Source: a virus. Taken from it: a stretch of DNA of 30,925 nucleotides. Position 1 is the stretch's first letter; the number at the start of each line of letters is the position of its first letter. Below, piece after piece: positions 1 through 7,949 of this stretch. The translations under genes and the position numbers were made by a program. The notes below the pieces were generated by a model. It did not search any database. It worked only from the letters and a program-made list of their open reading frames with translations, and had not been told where the DNA came from. The stretch spans positions 1-30,925 of the IMG/VR virus record IMGVR_UViG_3300046463_000697, one strand, 5' to 3'.

Positions 1-468
1 GTCCTGAGACGGGTCGGCCACCAACACTTGGCCACCCCCCCTAGACTCCTGACGAAACGTCCCATCGCCCTTGGCCGCGTGACAGCGGCTACACAACAAC
101 TGGATCCGTAACGGATCGCACACCGCACTGACGTCGTTACGCTCGTGCGCCTGCAACGGCGGTTCGTGATCGAGATGGAGCGCGCTTCCGTCGCGACTCG
201 TGAAGGTAAGTATCTGTTCGGCCTTGCACTGGCTGTGGTGGGTCACCGGACCACCGGGCATGGCGCTCCCGCACACAGGGAGGCGTCCACCTGACCGTAC
301 CAGCAGGGCGATGAACACGGGCCGCCAGCGGTCCCACGTGGCGCCGTACCCACGGCTCTGCCGGCTGCCACGTTGCTGCTCGACGGCACGGCTGCAGGCT
401 GGGCAGCGTCCGTGCTTGACGGTGGCGCCACAGTTCCCGGCACACGGACGCACGGCGGACTCAGGCAC
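1..468 (-). CDS. HNH endonuclease (C-terminus cut by window edge)
   Basis: Reading frame of 156 codons, open at the left edge, with GTG start at 468 six bases after the TGA of the upstream gene. The N-terminus has a Cys-rich zinc-ribbon-like segment (CAGNCG...HGRCPAC, about residues 9-30). The nuclease core at about residues 104-140 reads LDHEPPL followed by QLLCSRCHAAKGDG, the metal-binding His-Asp-His and C-x2-C-H pattern of phage HNH enzymes. The usual central Asn before the Leu-Gln is replaced by Arg (DPLRIQLLC). Phage HNH proteins of this kind are typically encoded beside the small and large terminase and assist DNA packaging, so the terminase genes probably lie just off the left edge. 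The family call is firm; the packaging role is inferred from known phage synteny. Confidence 0.8.
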   Translation of the reverse strand, partial: MPESAVRPCAGNCGATVKHGRCPACSRAVEQQRGSRQSRGYGATWDRWRPVFIALLVRSGGRLPVCGSAMPGGPVTHHSQCKAEQILTFTSRDGSALHLDHEPPLQAHERNDVSAVCDPLRIQLLCSRCHAAKGDGTFRQESRGGGQVLVADPSQD

Positions 469-474
469 GGCTGC

Positions 475-798
475 TCACCATCGCTTCCCGACAGGCTGTG
501 CCTTGTCCGCCTTGACCGGTGAAGTTGGTGCCGCAGGTTTCTGGACATGGAGCTGTGTACCCTTGGGCATGCACCGGATTCGGTAGGACAGGCCGCCACG
601 GGTCAGACCATACCGCGCACCCACCACGCCACCAGAGACAGTCACTCGCGCACCGCTCACGCGTACGGCGAGCTCGTCGCCGGTGCCGACGGGACGTTCC
701 CGAGTCACGGTGACATCGCCATCGCCAGGGATGATGAAGTCGATCGCCTGATCGGCGTCGAATTCGGCCACGACGCCTGGCTGGAGTGTGATGCGCAT
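475..798 (-). CDS. Small phage protein of unknown function (107 aa)
   Basis: I do not recognise this protein. It is a predicted beta-rich polypeptide: an acidic N-terminal half with short Val/Thr strands (about residues 1-60), an Arg/Tyr-containing middle and a charged C-terminal tail ending in KRW. There is no signal peptide and no membrane segment. Its ATG overlaps the TGA of the gene before it (ATGA), and its own stop lies six bases before the HNH start, so it is translationally coupled within the structural module. A small fibre- or tail-associated accessory protein is the most natural guess from its neighbours, but nothing in the sequence proves it. Confidence 0.7.
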   Translation of the reverse strand: MRITLQPGVVAEFDADQAIDFIIPGDGDVTVTRERPVGTGDELAVRVSGARVTVSGGVVGARYGLTRGGLSYRIRCMPKGTQLHVQKPAAPTSPVKADKAQPVGKRW

Positions 799-1118
799 CA
801 GTCAATCGCCGGCGTGTCGAGCACCGTCAGGGCACCCGTCGCCAGTTCCCAGCTGAAACCGCTGTTCACACGACGGAAGCTGTACCGGTACGTGCCAGGC
901 TCGAGGTCGATGTTGGTCTCCGCGAGGGCCGTCAGCGTGTCGGTGATGCTACAGATGACAGGCCCGATGAGCGGCGGATCGAGCGCGGCCGCACTCGCCT
1001 TGATGATCAGATGCACCGTCCACCCAGCCACCGAGACGACGTTCGCGTCAGACACGGTGATCGACCAGGAGACGTCCTCGCCTTGGTAGCACGTCAGTGC
1101 TGTGGTTCCTACCGCCAT
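798..1118 (-). CDS. Small beta-sandwich structural protein (BppU/Ig-like)
   Basis: 106 aa with the layout of the short immunoglobulin-like domains found at the start of phage upper-baseplate or fibre-attachment proteins: CYQGEDVSWSITVSD, then GWTVHLIIKASA, then LEPGTYRYSFRRVNSG and a closing strand. The pattern of alternating strands with a 'G-T-Y-x-Y' turn is characteristic of that fold. The start is supported by AAGGAG six bases upstream of the ATG. It follows the long fibre-like gene and a 72-aa gene, and overlaps the next gene by ATGA. A role in attaching fibres to the tail is inferred from fold and position only. Confidence 0.65.
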   Translation of the reverse strand: MAVGTTALTCYQGEDVSWSITVSDANVVSVAGWTVHLIIKASAAALDPPLIGPVICSITDTLTALAETNIDLEPGTYRYSFRRVNSGFSWELATGALTVLDTPAID

Positions 1119-1127
1119 GGAGTCTCC

Positions 1128-1346
1128 TTATCGGACATCGCCGAGGCCTCCGGGCACCGTCTGTACGACATCGAGACCGCCGGCCACCGCGACGAAGACA
1201 TCGATTCCGCCGACCACCGATTGGAACACGTCGATCCCCACAATCCGGGCCACGTTCCCGATAGGATCAAATGCGGAATCCTTCGGCGAGAAGGTCAGAT
1301 ACGCCTTCGATGGGCCGCCGAATCCCGCGCGCGTGATGACCGGCAT
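1128..1346 (-). CDS. Small hypothetical protein (72 aa), fibre cluster
   Basis: Unrecognised 72-residue protein whose ATG directly follows the TAA of the upstream fibre gene. The N-terminal half contains a mixed charged segment (SKAYLTFSPKDSAFDPIGN). The C-terminal half is a run of Gly/Val/Asp-rich near-repeats: GIDVFQSVVGGIDVFVAVAG then GLDVVQTVPGG, with GIDV/GLDV recurring every 10-11 residues. Such short GxD repeats suggest a beta-structured filament or adaptor piece. It sits between the SDI-repeat fibre protein and the Ig-like protein, so a virion or assembly role is likely but unproven. Confidence 0.6.
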   Translation of the reverse strand: MPVITRAGFGGPSKAYLTFSPKDSAFDPIGNVARIVGIDVFQSVVGGIDVFVAVAGGLDVVQTVPGGLGDVR

Positions 1347-3383
1347 TTACACAATGACCGCGGTGACACCGTTGACTGCCGAACCCGTGACGGCCACCAC
1401 CGTCAGCGTGGTGCTCGCGCCGTCGTAATCCGAGATCGTGGTCGCCTGGCCAGCCAGTGCGCCTGACGTGAACACCAGGGCCCTGCCGTTGTAAAAGTCA
1501 TTGACCGAGGACGGGGCTCCGCCTTCCACGGTGGAGAGCTTGACGGTCGTTGTCGTCGACCCAGTCCCGATCACCGCTGCGAGCACGCCGGCCGCATGGG
1601 CTGCCAGCTTCGTGGCCGGGATGACCGCGATCGCCGACTGGATGTCAGACAGCGAGGACTTGGCCACGAGGGCCCGGCTGTTGATCTGCGTGGCCGCCGA
1701 GAGGATGTCCGAGAGGTCGCTGGCCAGCGTCGCGCGCACCGCGGAGGCGATGTCGGAAATATCCGACGCCGTGACACCCGTTCCGCCACCACCACCGGCG
1801 GTGATCGCCGAGCGCAGGTCCGAGAGCGATGAGGCGTTGAGCTGCACGCCCGTCGTCCCCAGTACCGAGAGCAGATTCGATTCGACGTCCGACAGCTTGC
1901 TCTGGGTGTCACTGACCATGGACTGCACGACGAGGACCCTGGAATTCGCCTGTTGGGCCGCCGAGGCCGCATCGGACGCGGTCGACGTGATCAGGGCGAC
2001 TCGAGATGTGAGCGCGGTGGCCGCCGCCATCGCCCAGACCCGCGACGCGATGTCCGACATATCCGACGCGCTGATGACCGTCGCGCCGGCGCCGGCCAGC
2101 ACCGCCGAGGCTATGTCCGAGATGTCCGACGCGGTCAGGTTCACGGTCACCGCGTTGACGGCTGACCTGATGTCTGACAGCGTGGAGGCGTTCAACTGCA
2201 CGCCTGTCGTGCCCAACACGCTGAGCAGGTTACTCTCCACGTCGGAGAGTTTGCTTTGCGTATCGCTCACCATCGACTGAACGACCAGAACGCGCGAATT
2301 CGTCTGCACCGCTGCCGACAGGATGTCACTCAACCGAGAGGCCAGGAGCACGTCGACCCGCGACGCGATGTCGCTCATGTCGGAGGCTGAGACGGTCGCC
2401 GTCACGCCGGCAATCGCCGACTTGATGTCCGAGAGCGCGTCCGAGAGCTGCGAGTCGGTTGCCACGCGCTTCGGCACGCGGCTCTGGAAGTCGCTCTGGA
2501 GATCGCTGACGTGCGAGCGGATGTCGCTGACCTGCGACAGGATCACGAGCACCTGAGACTTGACCGCGGCGCCGGCCGTGTCCGCCCAGACCTTCGACGC
2601 GATGTCGGATCCGGTCGGACTGCCAACCGCCAGGCTGTTGACGTTGCTCAGCAGCGAGTAGATGTCCGAAATCACCGACTTGTTCACAAGGATGCGGCTG
2701 TCGACGCGCGCACCGATGGTGTTCGCCCACACGGCAGACGCAATGTCGCTGATGTCCGACGCTGTGACCGTCGCCGCCGGGCCCGCCGCGATGGCCGAGC
2801 GGATGTCCGACAAGCTAGAGGCGTTCAGCTGGACCCCGGTCGTCGAGATGAACGAGTGCAGGTCCGAGAATCGGCTCGTGAGCGCGGAATCGATGTCTGA
2901 GGCCAGCGACAGCACGAGCAGCACGCGGCTGTTCGCCTGCTGGGCCGCAGAGGCGGCGTCCGAGGCCATCGACTGCACGAGCGTGATGGCCGAGGCGATG
3001 TCGGAGAGACGTGATTGGAAGCCGCTGACCGCGCTGAGGTCAATGCCGCCGTCGACGACGAGCACCTGCTGCGCGGCGCCGGTCGCCGAGAGCACCACCA
3101 CGTACTGGTCATACCAGGCCGCGGAGGCGTCCGATAGGTCGGCCTTGACGAGCCCGATCGAATATACACCGAGCACGGAGGGCCCGACGTGCTGAATGTC
3201 GTTGGTCAGCGAACCCGTGCCAGATGACACGAAGTTCGCGGCCGCCTGGCCGCGCAGCTTGCCCCAGATTTTGATCTTCGTCGCGGCCGACATCGCGCTT
3301 TCAGGCGTCGCGAAATCGGTCGCGTCGACCATCACCCAGGTCAGGTGGTTGTTCGTGCGACCCTTGTAGAACTGATTAGGCAT
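1347..3383 (-). CDS. Long fibre-like structural protein with SDI repeats
   Basis: 678 aa. Residues 1-110 form a globular head (MPNQFYKGRTNNHLTWVMVD...). Residues about 115-600 are a long alpha-helical/coiled-coil-like array of short motifs such as SDIASAV, SDIRSAI, SDTQSKLSDVES and NSRVLVVQSM. The last 80 residues are a Gly/Ser/Val-rich beta domain (STTTTVKLSTVEG...TLTVVAVTG). Two almost identical blocks (SDVESNLLSVLGTTGVQLNA) occur twice, and a related VQLNASSLSDIRSAI block a third time, so the array grew by internal duplication. Segmented Ser-Asp-Ile repeats of this kind occur in phage tail-fibre-like proteins and would form an extended trimeric shaft. The start ATG lies just after the methyltransferase stop. 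Exact position in the virion is unknown. Confidence 0.75.
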   Translation of the reverse strand: MPNQFYKGRTNNHLTWVMVDATDFATPESAMSAATKIKIWGKLRGQAAANFVSSGTGSLTNDIQHVGPSVLGVYSIGLVKADLSDASAAWYDQYVVVLSATGAAQQVLVVDGGIDLSAVSGFQSRLSDIASAITLVQSMASDAASAAQQANSRVLLVLSLASDIDSALTSRFSDLHSFISTTGVQLNASSLSDIRSAIAAGPAATVTASDISDIASAVWANTIGARVDSRILVNKSVISDIYSLLSNVNSLAVGSPTGSDIASKVWADTAGAAVKSQVLVILSQVSDIRSHVSDLQSDFQSRVPKRVATDSQLSDALSDIKSAIAGVTATVSASDMSDIASRVDVLLASRLSDILSAAVQTNSRVLVVQSMVSDTQSKLSDVESNLLSVLGTTGVQLNASTLSDIRSAVNAVTVNLTASDISDIASAVLAGAGATVISASDMSDIASRVWAMAAATALTSRVALITSTASDAASAAQQANSRVLVVQSMVSDTQSKLSDVESNLLSVLGTTGVQLNASSLSDLRSAITAGGGGGTGVTASDISDIASAVRATLASDLSDILSAATQINSRALVAKSSLSDIQSAIAVIPATKLAAHAAGVLAAVIGTGSTTTTVKLSTVEGGAPSSVNDFYNGRALVFTSGALAGQATTISDYDGASTTLTVVAVTGSAVNGVTAVIV

Positions 3384-3387
3384 CCGG

Positions 3388-4020
3388 TTACTCCGTGACC
3401 ACGATCAGCCCTTCGGCTGTCGGGCCGTTGCCGCCATACCAGAACAAGCCGCCGACGGCGTAGCCGGCGCGTTGTAGAAGCACACTCAGCGTCTTCGGGG
3501 AGTACCACGCGACGTGATCTTGGTTGACGTTCTCGATGCCCTTCGCGATCCATTTGGCCGCGGCAGCAGCGAAGGCGTTCGGCACAGTGATGATGACCGG
3601 CACGCCTTCGAACTCTCGCTTCAGCCGCGTCAGGAACCAGCCCGGATTACTCAGATGCTCGAGCACCTCGCCGCAGATGATGATGTCCGGCTTAATGACC
3701 ACATCCAAGCCACGAAATACCTCCTTCGGCAGACTCTGCTGGGAGACATCGTCCAGATCGAATCCAACGACACCTGGGCCGTCCTCTCGATCCACGCCCA
3801 TGACCTGTTCTGCCGCCTTCACGATGGCGTCGTGCATCGGCCCGCTCGCCCCGAACTCCAGCACGCGCTTGCCAGCAACATGCTTCAGAAGGAAGACCGT
3901 CCGATCCACCGACGTCGCCGGCGGCAGCGGGTGCATCATCTTGGCGTCGTAGTCCGACTTCGCCTGCTGCGAGGCGCCACCGAGTTGCGAGCGCAGGTCG
4001 TCGATCGTCGCGTAGCTCAT
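3388..4020 (-). CDS. SAM-dependent methyltransferase (class I)
   Basis: 210 aa. A class I Rossmann methyltransferase fold is visible: motif I VLEFGASGPMHDA (about residues 54-66) binds SAM, an acidic loop follows (VMGVDREDG), and the post-I motif IICGEVLEHLSNPGWFL (about residues 114-130) is typical of the Methyltransf_23/UbiE-like group. Further on is HVAWYSPKTLSVLLQRAGY, the usual closing segment of that group. The N-terminal 40 residues are extra. The start overlaps the glycosyltransferase stop (ATGA), so the two are coupled. It lies between fibre genes, so modification of a virion protein, a glycan or a small metabolite is more likely than DNA methylation: no DPPY/NPPY motif is present. 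The substrate cannot be read from the sequence. Confidence 0.85.
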   Translation of the reverse strand: MSYATIDDLRSQLGGASQQAKSDYDAKMMHPLPPATSVDRTVFLLKHVAGKRVLEFGASGPMHDAIVKAAEQVMGVDREDGPGVVGFDLDDVSQQSLPKEVFRGLDVVIKPDIIICGEVLEHLSNPGWFLTRLKREFEGVPVIITVPNAFAAAAAKWIAKGIENVNQDHVAWYSPKTLSVLLQRAGYAVGGLFWYGGNGPTAEGLIVVTE

Positions 4021-4988
4021 TGCAGGTAACCCTGAAAGATGTCCGTCAACTTACGCACCGTGTTCATGACGTCGTGCTTCTGCTCGGCCCACTGGCGGTA
4101 GTCGATCCGGCCGTAGTCGGTCCAGCAGTCGATGATCGCCTTCGCCATCGAGTCCGGGTGATAGTCGCAGTGCCACGGGTATTCCGGGTCGGTGTAGCCG
4201 GCGCCGATGAACGCCTTACCTGCGCCGAACGCCTCGATGCTCCGAGCATAGAGCGGGTACAGCCCAGAGACGGTGATGTCCGCGCGGTTATAGAGAAAGT
4301 TCACCTGCGCATCATCGACGGGTCCGTTGAGCGTCCTGATGAACGTCGTCCACTTGTTGTGGTTGATGAGCGAGCGGAACGTGTCGAACATCTTCCCGCC
4401 CGGACAGTTGAAGAGATGAAGGCGCGCCTGCGGAAAGACTTTCCACACCTGCTCCATCGCCACGCACCAGTAGAGCGGGTTGCGCTGGCCGCGCCAATGC
4501 TCGCAGTAGAGGATCGAGGGCGACCCGGAGAGCTTCGTCGTGTCGTCGCCCTGCACGTGCGCCGGCACATCGAGTGGCTTGAACCGCTCGAGGTCGATGC
4601 CTTTTGGCACCACATAGGTGCGCTTGAGCGTCCGCCAGATCGCGGCCTCTTCCTGCCGCATCGCGATGAAGGCGTCGATCTTGGGGGCCATGTCCACCAT
4701 GGCCTTCATCGAGACGCCGTTGCCGACCGAGGAGAGCGGCTCACCGTGGCAAAAGAGAAACTTCGGCACGTTGCTGAAGTTCGCCGTGACCGGCATTTGC
4801 GAATGCACACACTCGACATCAGCCACGACGGACGGATCGCCGTACAGCACGGTGCCAGGCATCCCCGTGTCGTCTGTCGGCTCACGCAGCAATACGCGAT
4901 GCCCGAGGCGTTCTTCGGCCTGCACGAGCTCCAGCGTCGTAAACGCTAAGCCAGATTTCTCCTTCTTCATGTAGTGAACGATGTTCAC
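4017..4988 (-). CDS. Glycosyltransferase, GT-B fold (GT4-like)
   Basis: 323 aa, GTG start overlapping the upstream TGA (GTGA). The N-terminal Rossmann half starts MNIVHYMKKEKSGLAF and includes ELVQAEERLGHRV, as in GT4 enzymes that contact the acceptor. The linker VVPKGIDLERFKP (about residues 126-138) matches the GT4 'PNGID-x-x-x-F' signature. The C-terminal half has ILYCEHWRGQRNPLY and GLYPLYARSIEAFGAGKAFI, with the Glu and Gly of the donor-nucleotide site. The usual length is 350-400, so this is compact but seems complete. Family knowledge: these enzymes transfer sugar from NDP-sugar donors. Inference: together with the following methyltransferase it may decorate the neighbouring fibre proteins or alter the host surface. 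Confidence 0.85.
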   Translation of the reverse strand: MNIVHYMKKEKSGLAFTTLELVQAEERLGHRVLLREPTDDTGMPGTVLYGDPSVVADVECVHSQMPVTANFSNVPKFLFCHGEPLSSVGNGVSMKAMVDMAPKIDAFIAMRQEEAAIWRTLKRTYVVPKGIDLERFKPLDVPAHVQGDDTTKLSGSPSILYCEHWRGQRNPLYWCVAMEQVWKVFPQARLHLFNCPGGKMFDTFRSLINHNKWTTFIRTLNGPVDDAQVNFLYNRADITVSGLYPLYARSIEAFGAGKAFIGAGYTDPEYPWHCDYHPDSMAKAIIDCWTDYGRIDYRQWAEQKHDVMNTVRKLTDIFQGYLQ

Positions 4989-6220
4989 AGATTGCCTTGC
5001 CAGTTCATGCCGATCTCGACTCCTAGTGGATTACTGCGGGTGTTCTTGGTGGTGCGACCGCCACCAGCCGCGGCATTCCCCATCGCGAGATAGATCACCT
5101 CTCGCGCCGTGGCATCTGGTGACGTATAGGTCAACGTGAAACCATCCGCATCGAAGGATGTGAGGTCGGCCTTCCCTTGCAGCGTCGGCGTCCCATCATC
5201 GCCATAGGAGACATACACATTTGTGCGATCGAGCGCAGCGACCGGGAAACCTCCCGAGTCGTACTGCGAGGCTGCGCGATGCGTCGAGCCAGACGCCGCG
5301 CCGGTCATGATGTATTGAATCGATCCGAGCGCTGCGCCAGCCGTTTGACCGACACTCAAGCAGAGCAACCCCGTTGGCTGGAACCCCACGCCCGTGGTCC
5401 CCTGCGCCCCGGCCGAGGTTTTCTGCGTAAAACTGCCAACCTTGTACGATCCGCCCTTAAGGCAGAGCGCGTAGACTGTGTGCGTGTTCGCGCTGCCGGT
5501 GCCCCAGTTCAACGTGAAACCATCCGCGTCGAGCGAGGTCAGATCGGCTTCGCATCTGACGGAACTGCCGCCATCCACGTTTGAATAAACCTGTGTCGCC
5601 TTCTGGATCCGTCCGCCAGTCGTGGCATTGGCGCCCTGCGAAGACGTGCCGCGACTGCTCGATGACCGACCCAACCCAAAGGTGGTGGAGTTATTCGAGG
5701 ACGACGTGTCCGCGCCCATCAGGAGAATGGCATCAGGCTGGAATCCGACGCCCGTTGTACTTTGGCTCCCACCCGTCGCCTTTGATGTGAAGGACACCAG
5801 GGCGACGTTCGTCAGATCCGCTCCGCCGAGCGCGAGATAGTTGACGACGTAGGCCGTCCCATTCACCGTCGAGAAGTGAACCGTGAACCCATCGCTGTCG
5901 AGCGAGACGACATCGGCGGCGAAGACCGTCGTGGGTGTGGACCCAGAGATCCGCTTGATGCACTTAGTGTTGTCTGAGCCAGTAGGGTTACCCGTCGCAC
6001 CATCGTCGCCCTCGCTGATGGCCACGCGCGAACTCGAGGAAATACCGACGCCCCAATACGGGGCCATTGCTGCGGCAGCACCTGTACCGAGTGCAGCATC
6101 ACTCGTCTGTCCATCACCCCAGAAAAAGACCACCTTCGGCAGAAAGCCGACACCCGTGACGACCTTGTCGATCGCCGTCGCTGGCACCGTGAACGATCCG
6201 ACGAATGCAGACAGCGCCAT
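4985..6220 (-). CDS. Structural protein with three tandem repeat domains
   Basis: 411 aa built from three related domains of about 125 residues. Each begins with a TGVGF(L/Q)P segment followed by a hydrophobic strand ending in G or S (about residues 22, 155 and 273) and ends with an L-(D)xDGFT(V/L) segment (about residues 107, 230 and 358), followed by a strand such as VIYLAMG or VYALCLKG. Ser/Thr/Gly-rich loops lie between. There is no signal peptide. Its ATG directly follows the stop of the upstream lectin-like gene. The third domain ends in a GGGRTTKNTRSNPLG tail. A beta-sandwich fibre or receptor-binding protein is likely from fold and position; no enzyme motif is seen. Confidence 0.75.
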   Translation of the reverse strand: MALSAFVGSFTVPATAIDKVVTGVGFLPKVVFFWGDGQTSDAALGTGAAAAMAPYWGVGISSSSRVAISEGDDGATGNPTGSDNTKCIKRISGSTPTTVFAADVVSLDSDGFTVHFSTVNGTAYVVNYLALGGADLTNVALVSFTSKATGGSQSTTGVGFQPDAILLMGADTSSSNNSTTFGLGRSSSSRGTSSQGANATTGGRIQKATQVYSNVDGGSSVRCEADLTSLDADGFTLNWGTGSANTHTVYALCLKGGSYKVGSFTQKTSAGAQGTTGVGFQPTGLLCLSVGQTAGAALGSIQYIMTGAASGSTHRAASQYDSGGFPVAALDRTNVYVSYGDDGTPTLQGKADLTSFDADGFTLTYTSPDATAREVIYLAMGNAAAGGGRTTKNTRSNPLGVEIGMNWQGNL

Positions 6221-6892
6221 CTATAGCTCCGTCGCAAAGATGGACGAGAACCCGAATTGGTTATTCGCCTGCGCACCACCACTCATCCAGAATCCGACCC
6301 CCGGGCTCCCGATCAGGAATGGGCTTGTATCGGTGTACGGAAACCCGCTCGGTTGCACGCCGTTAATCCACACGCTGATAATCGCGTTGCCACCGCTCGT
6401 CTCAATCTGCGCCTTGAAGATGTCGCCCGTCTGTGGCGCAGCGACAGATGTATTCACCAGGTTTGGCCCCTTAAAATGTCCCAACTGCAAATAACTGCCA
6501 TCGTGGGCCAGGTTGACCTCGTAGTATCGGCTGACGGTTGATCCAAATCCGCCGCCGGGATCGTAAGACGCCCCGTCATCTGTGCCGCGCAAGAGCAGCT
6601 CCACCTCTGCAAACGTGTCGGTAATACTCGCGGCTTTCCAGATGACACCTTCAATGCTGTGATTCGGGCTAAATCCTGAAAGCAACGCATATGAGTCGTT
6701 ATAGGGCGGACCGGTAGCGCCCGTCTGTGTGCCATGCGCGACCTGCACGCCACCGATGTTTTCAGTCATCACGACGGTTTCCGTCGCGGACAGATGATGC
6801 CAGCGACCGCCTTCAGAGATCGGGTTCTCCGTCGCCGGGAACGATGTCGTGTAGAAACGACTCCGACGCAGAAAGACCGGACCGTCAGCCAT
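6221..6892 (-). CDS. Concanavalin-like (lectin/LamG-type) structural protein
   Basis: 223 aa, the first gene of the left-hand structural module. The pattern is that of a concanavalin-like jelly roll: N-terminal RFYTTSFPATENPISEGGRW ('choice of anchor' style), EVELLLRGTDDG, then YYEVNLAHDGSYLQLGHF, then GDIFKAQIETSGGNAIISVW and the closing SPGVGFWMSG. Such domains bind carbohydrate or mediate assembly in virion proteins. No Shine-Dalgarno sequence is evident before the ATG at 6892, and 68 bases separate it from the preceding HTH gene. A host-surface-binding decoration or fibre protein is the best reading; the ligand is unknown. Confidence 0.7.
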   Translation of the reverse strand: MADGPVFLRRSRFYTTSFPATENPISEGGRWHHLSATETVVMTENIGGVQVAHGTQTGATGPPYNDSYALLSGFSPNHSIEGVIWKAASITDTFAEVELLLRGTDDGASYDPGGGFGSTVSRYYEVNLAHDGSYLQLGHFKGPNLVNTSVAAPQTGDIFKAQIETSGGNAIISVWINGVQPSGFPYTDTSPFLIGSPGVGFWMSGGAQANNQFGFSSIFATEL

Positions 6893-6960
6893 TCACAAGT
6901 GGATACAGCTCACACGGAAAGCCGCTGAGCCGCTGTCTGTCTAGGATGGGGCAGATTAGG

Positions 6961-7170
6961 TCACGCGCAACGCGCACTATTTTCGGTTCTTTCGTTTTTT
7001 TCGTTTTTCTGTTCGAGCCGAGCGCATTCTGAATCCGGAATGCGGTAGCGACCGGATGGTGTTCGTTGTGCCGAGAGCTTTCCTGATCGGATCCAATTGC
7101 GCACCGTGGTCGCCGTGACACCGAATCGTGCCGCGACGATACTGGCGTCGAGCAATCGTTCGCTCCTCAT
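6961..7170 (-). CDS. Excisionase/MerR-like HTH protein (69 aa)
   Basis: A complete winged-helix DNA-binding domain: LLDASIVAARFGVTATTVRN (helix-turn-helix) followed by WIRSGKLSAQRTPSGRYRIP (wing), then a charged tail. This matches the HTH_17/excisionase-type family in which 'W-x-x-x-G-x-L-x-x-x-R-x-x-x-G-R-x-R-I' is diagnostic. The start overlaps the upstream stop by ATGA. It is the last gene of the early operon, so it could control the structural module that follows. An oddity is the lysine/asparagine-rich C-terminus, encoded by A-runs including an A7 tract at 6994-7000. A second excisionase-like gene exists at 14666-14926, so which of them is the true Xis is open. Confidence 0.8.
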   Translation of the reverse strand: MRSERLLDASIVAARFGVTATTVRNWIRSGKLSAQRTPSGRYRIPDSECARLEQKNEKNERTENSARCA

Positions 7171-7488
7171 AGCCGTTTCCCAACCGAGAAGTACGTCCCC
7201 GAGAGCGTCGATCCGAGTCCTGCCGCGTCGCTGGCTCCTGGTAGTGGATCGCGTCCGTGCCAGATGCTTACCATCTCCATGTCGCCCGCTAACCGAGGCC
7301 TTGGCACCGACACCGGCGGACGTGCGACCGGTGCCGGGACGGCGGCCAGCTGGCGCTGCATGCGCTCACGATCGGCCTCGATCGTCGACAACGTGTAGAT
7401 CCCAGCCGCTCGGCCACATGCGCGACAGAGGCCGCGATGCTGTGCCCACTTCATCGTGCACGCCGTGCACTTCCTGAAGCCCACCAGG

Positions 7489-7511
<23 letters not shown>
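7167..7511 (-). CDS. Zinc-ribbon-like protein (114 aa)
   Basis: The N-terminus has two CxxC knuckles, CTAC at about residues 15-18 and CRAC at about residues 29-32 (CTACTMKWAQHRGLCRAC), which would bind one zinc ion. A short helix follows (STIEADRERMQRQLAAVPAP), then a Pro/Arg-rich and apparently disordered tail. The ATG at 7511 lies 23 bases inside the preceding gene; a GTG at 7484 would also be possible and keeps the zinc ribbon. It is translationally coupled to its neighbours on both sides. Function unknown; small zinc-ribbon proteins in phage early operons usually bind nucleic acid or host RNA polymerase, but that is only analogy. Confidence 0.65.
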
Positions 7512-7926
<415 letters not shown>

Positions 7927-7949
7927 CGGTCGGTTCTCCAAAGGGTTGC

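Noticed and set aside
137-599. Arg-rich frames at the left end (137-445, 243-599)
   Set aside because: They overlap the HNH reading frame in other registers; the HNH frame carries a recognisable motif and a clear start.
1347-3383. Diversity-generating retroelement target in the fibre gene
   Set aside because: No reverse transcriptase gene and no template/variable repeat pair with adenine-specific changes in the window; the repeats are simple internal duplications.
6990-7010. Rho-independent terminator at the T-run near 6994
   Set aside because: There is no GC-rich hairpin directly before it on either strand and the run lies in the coding sequence of the HTH gene.
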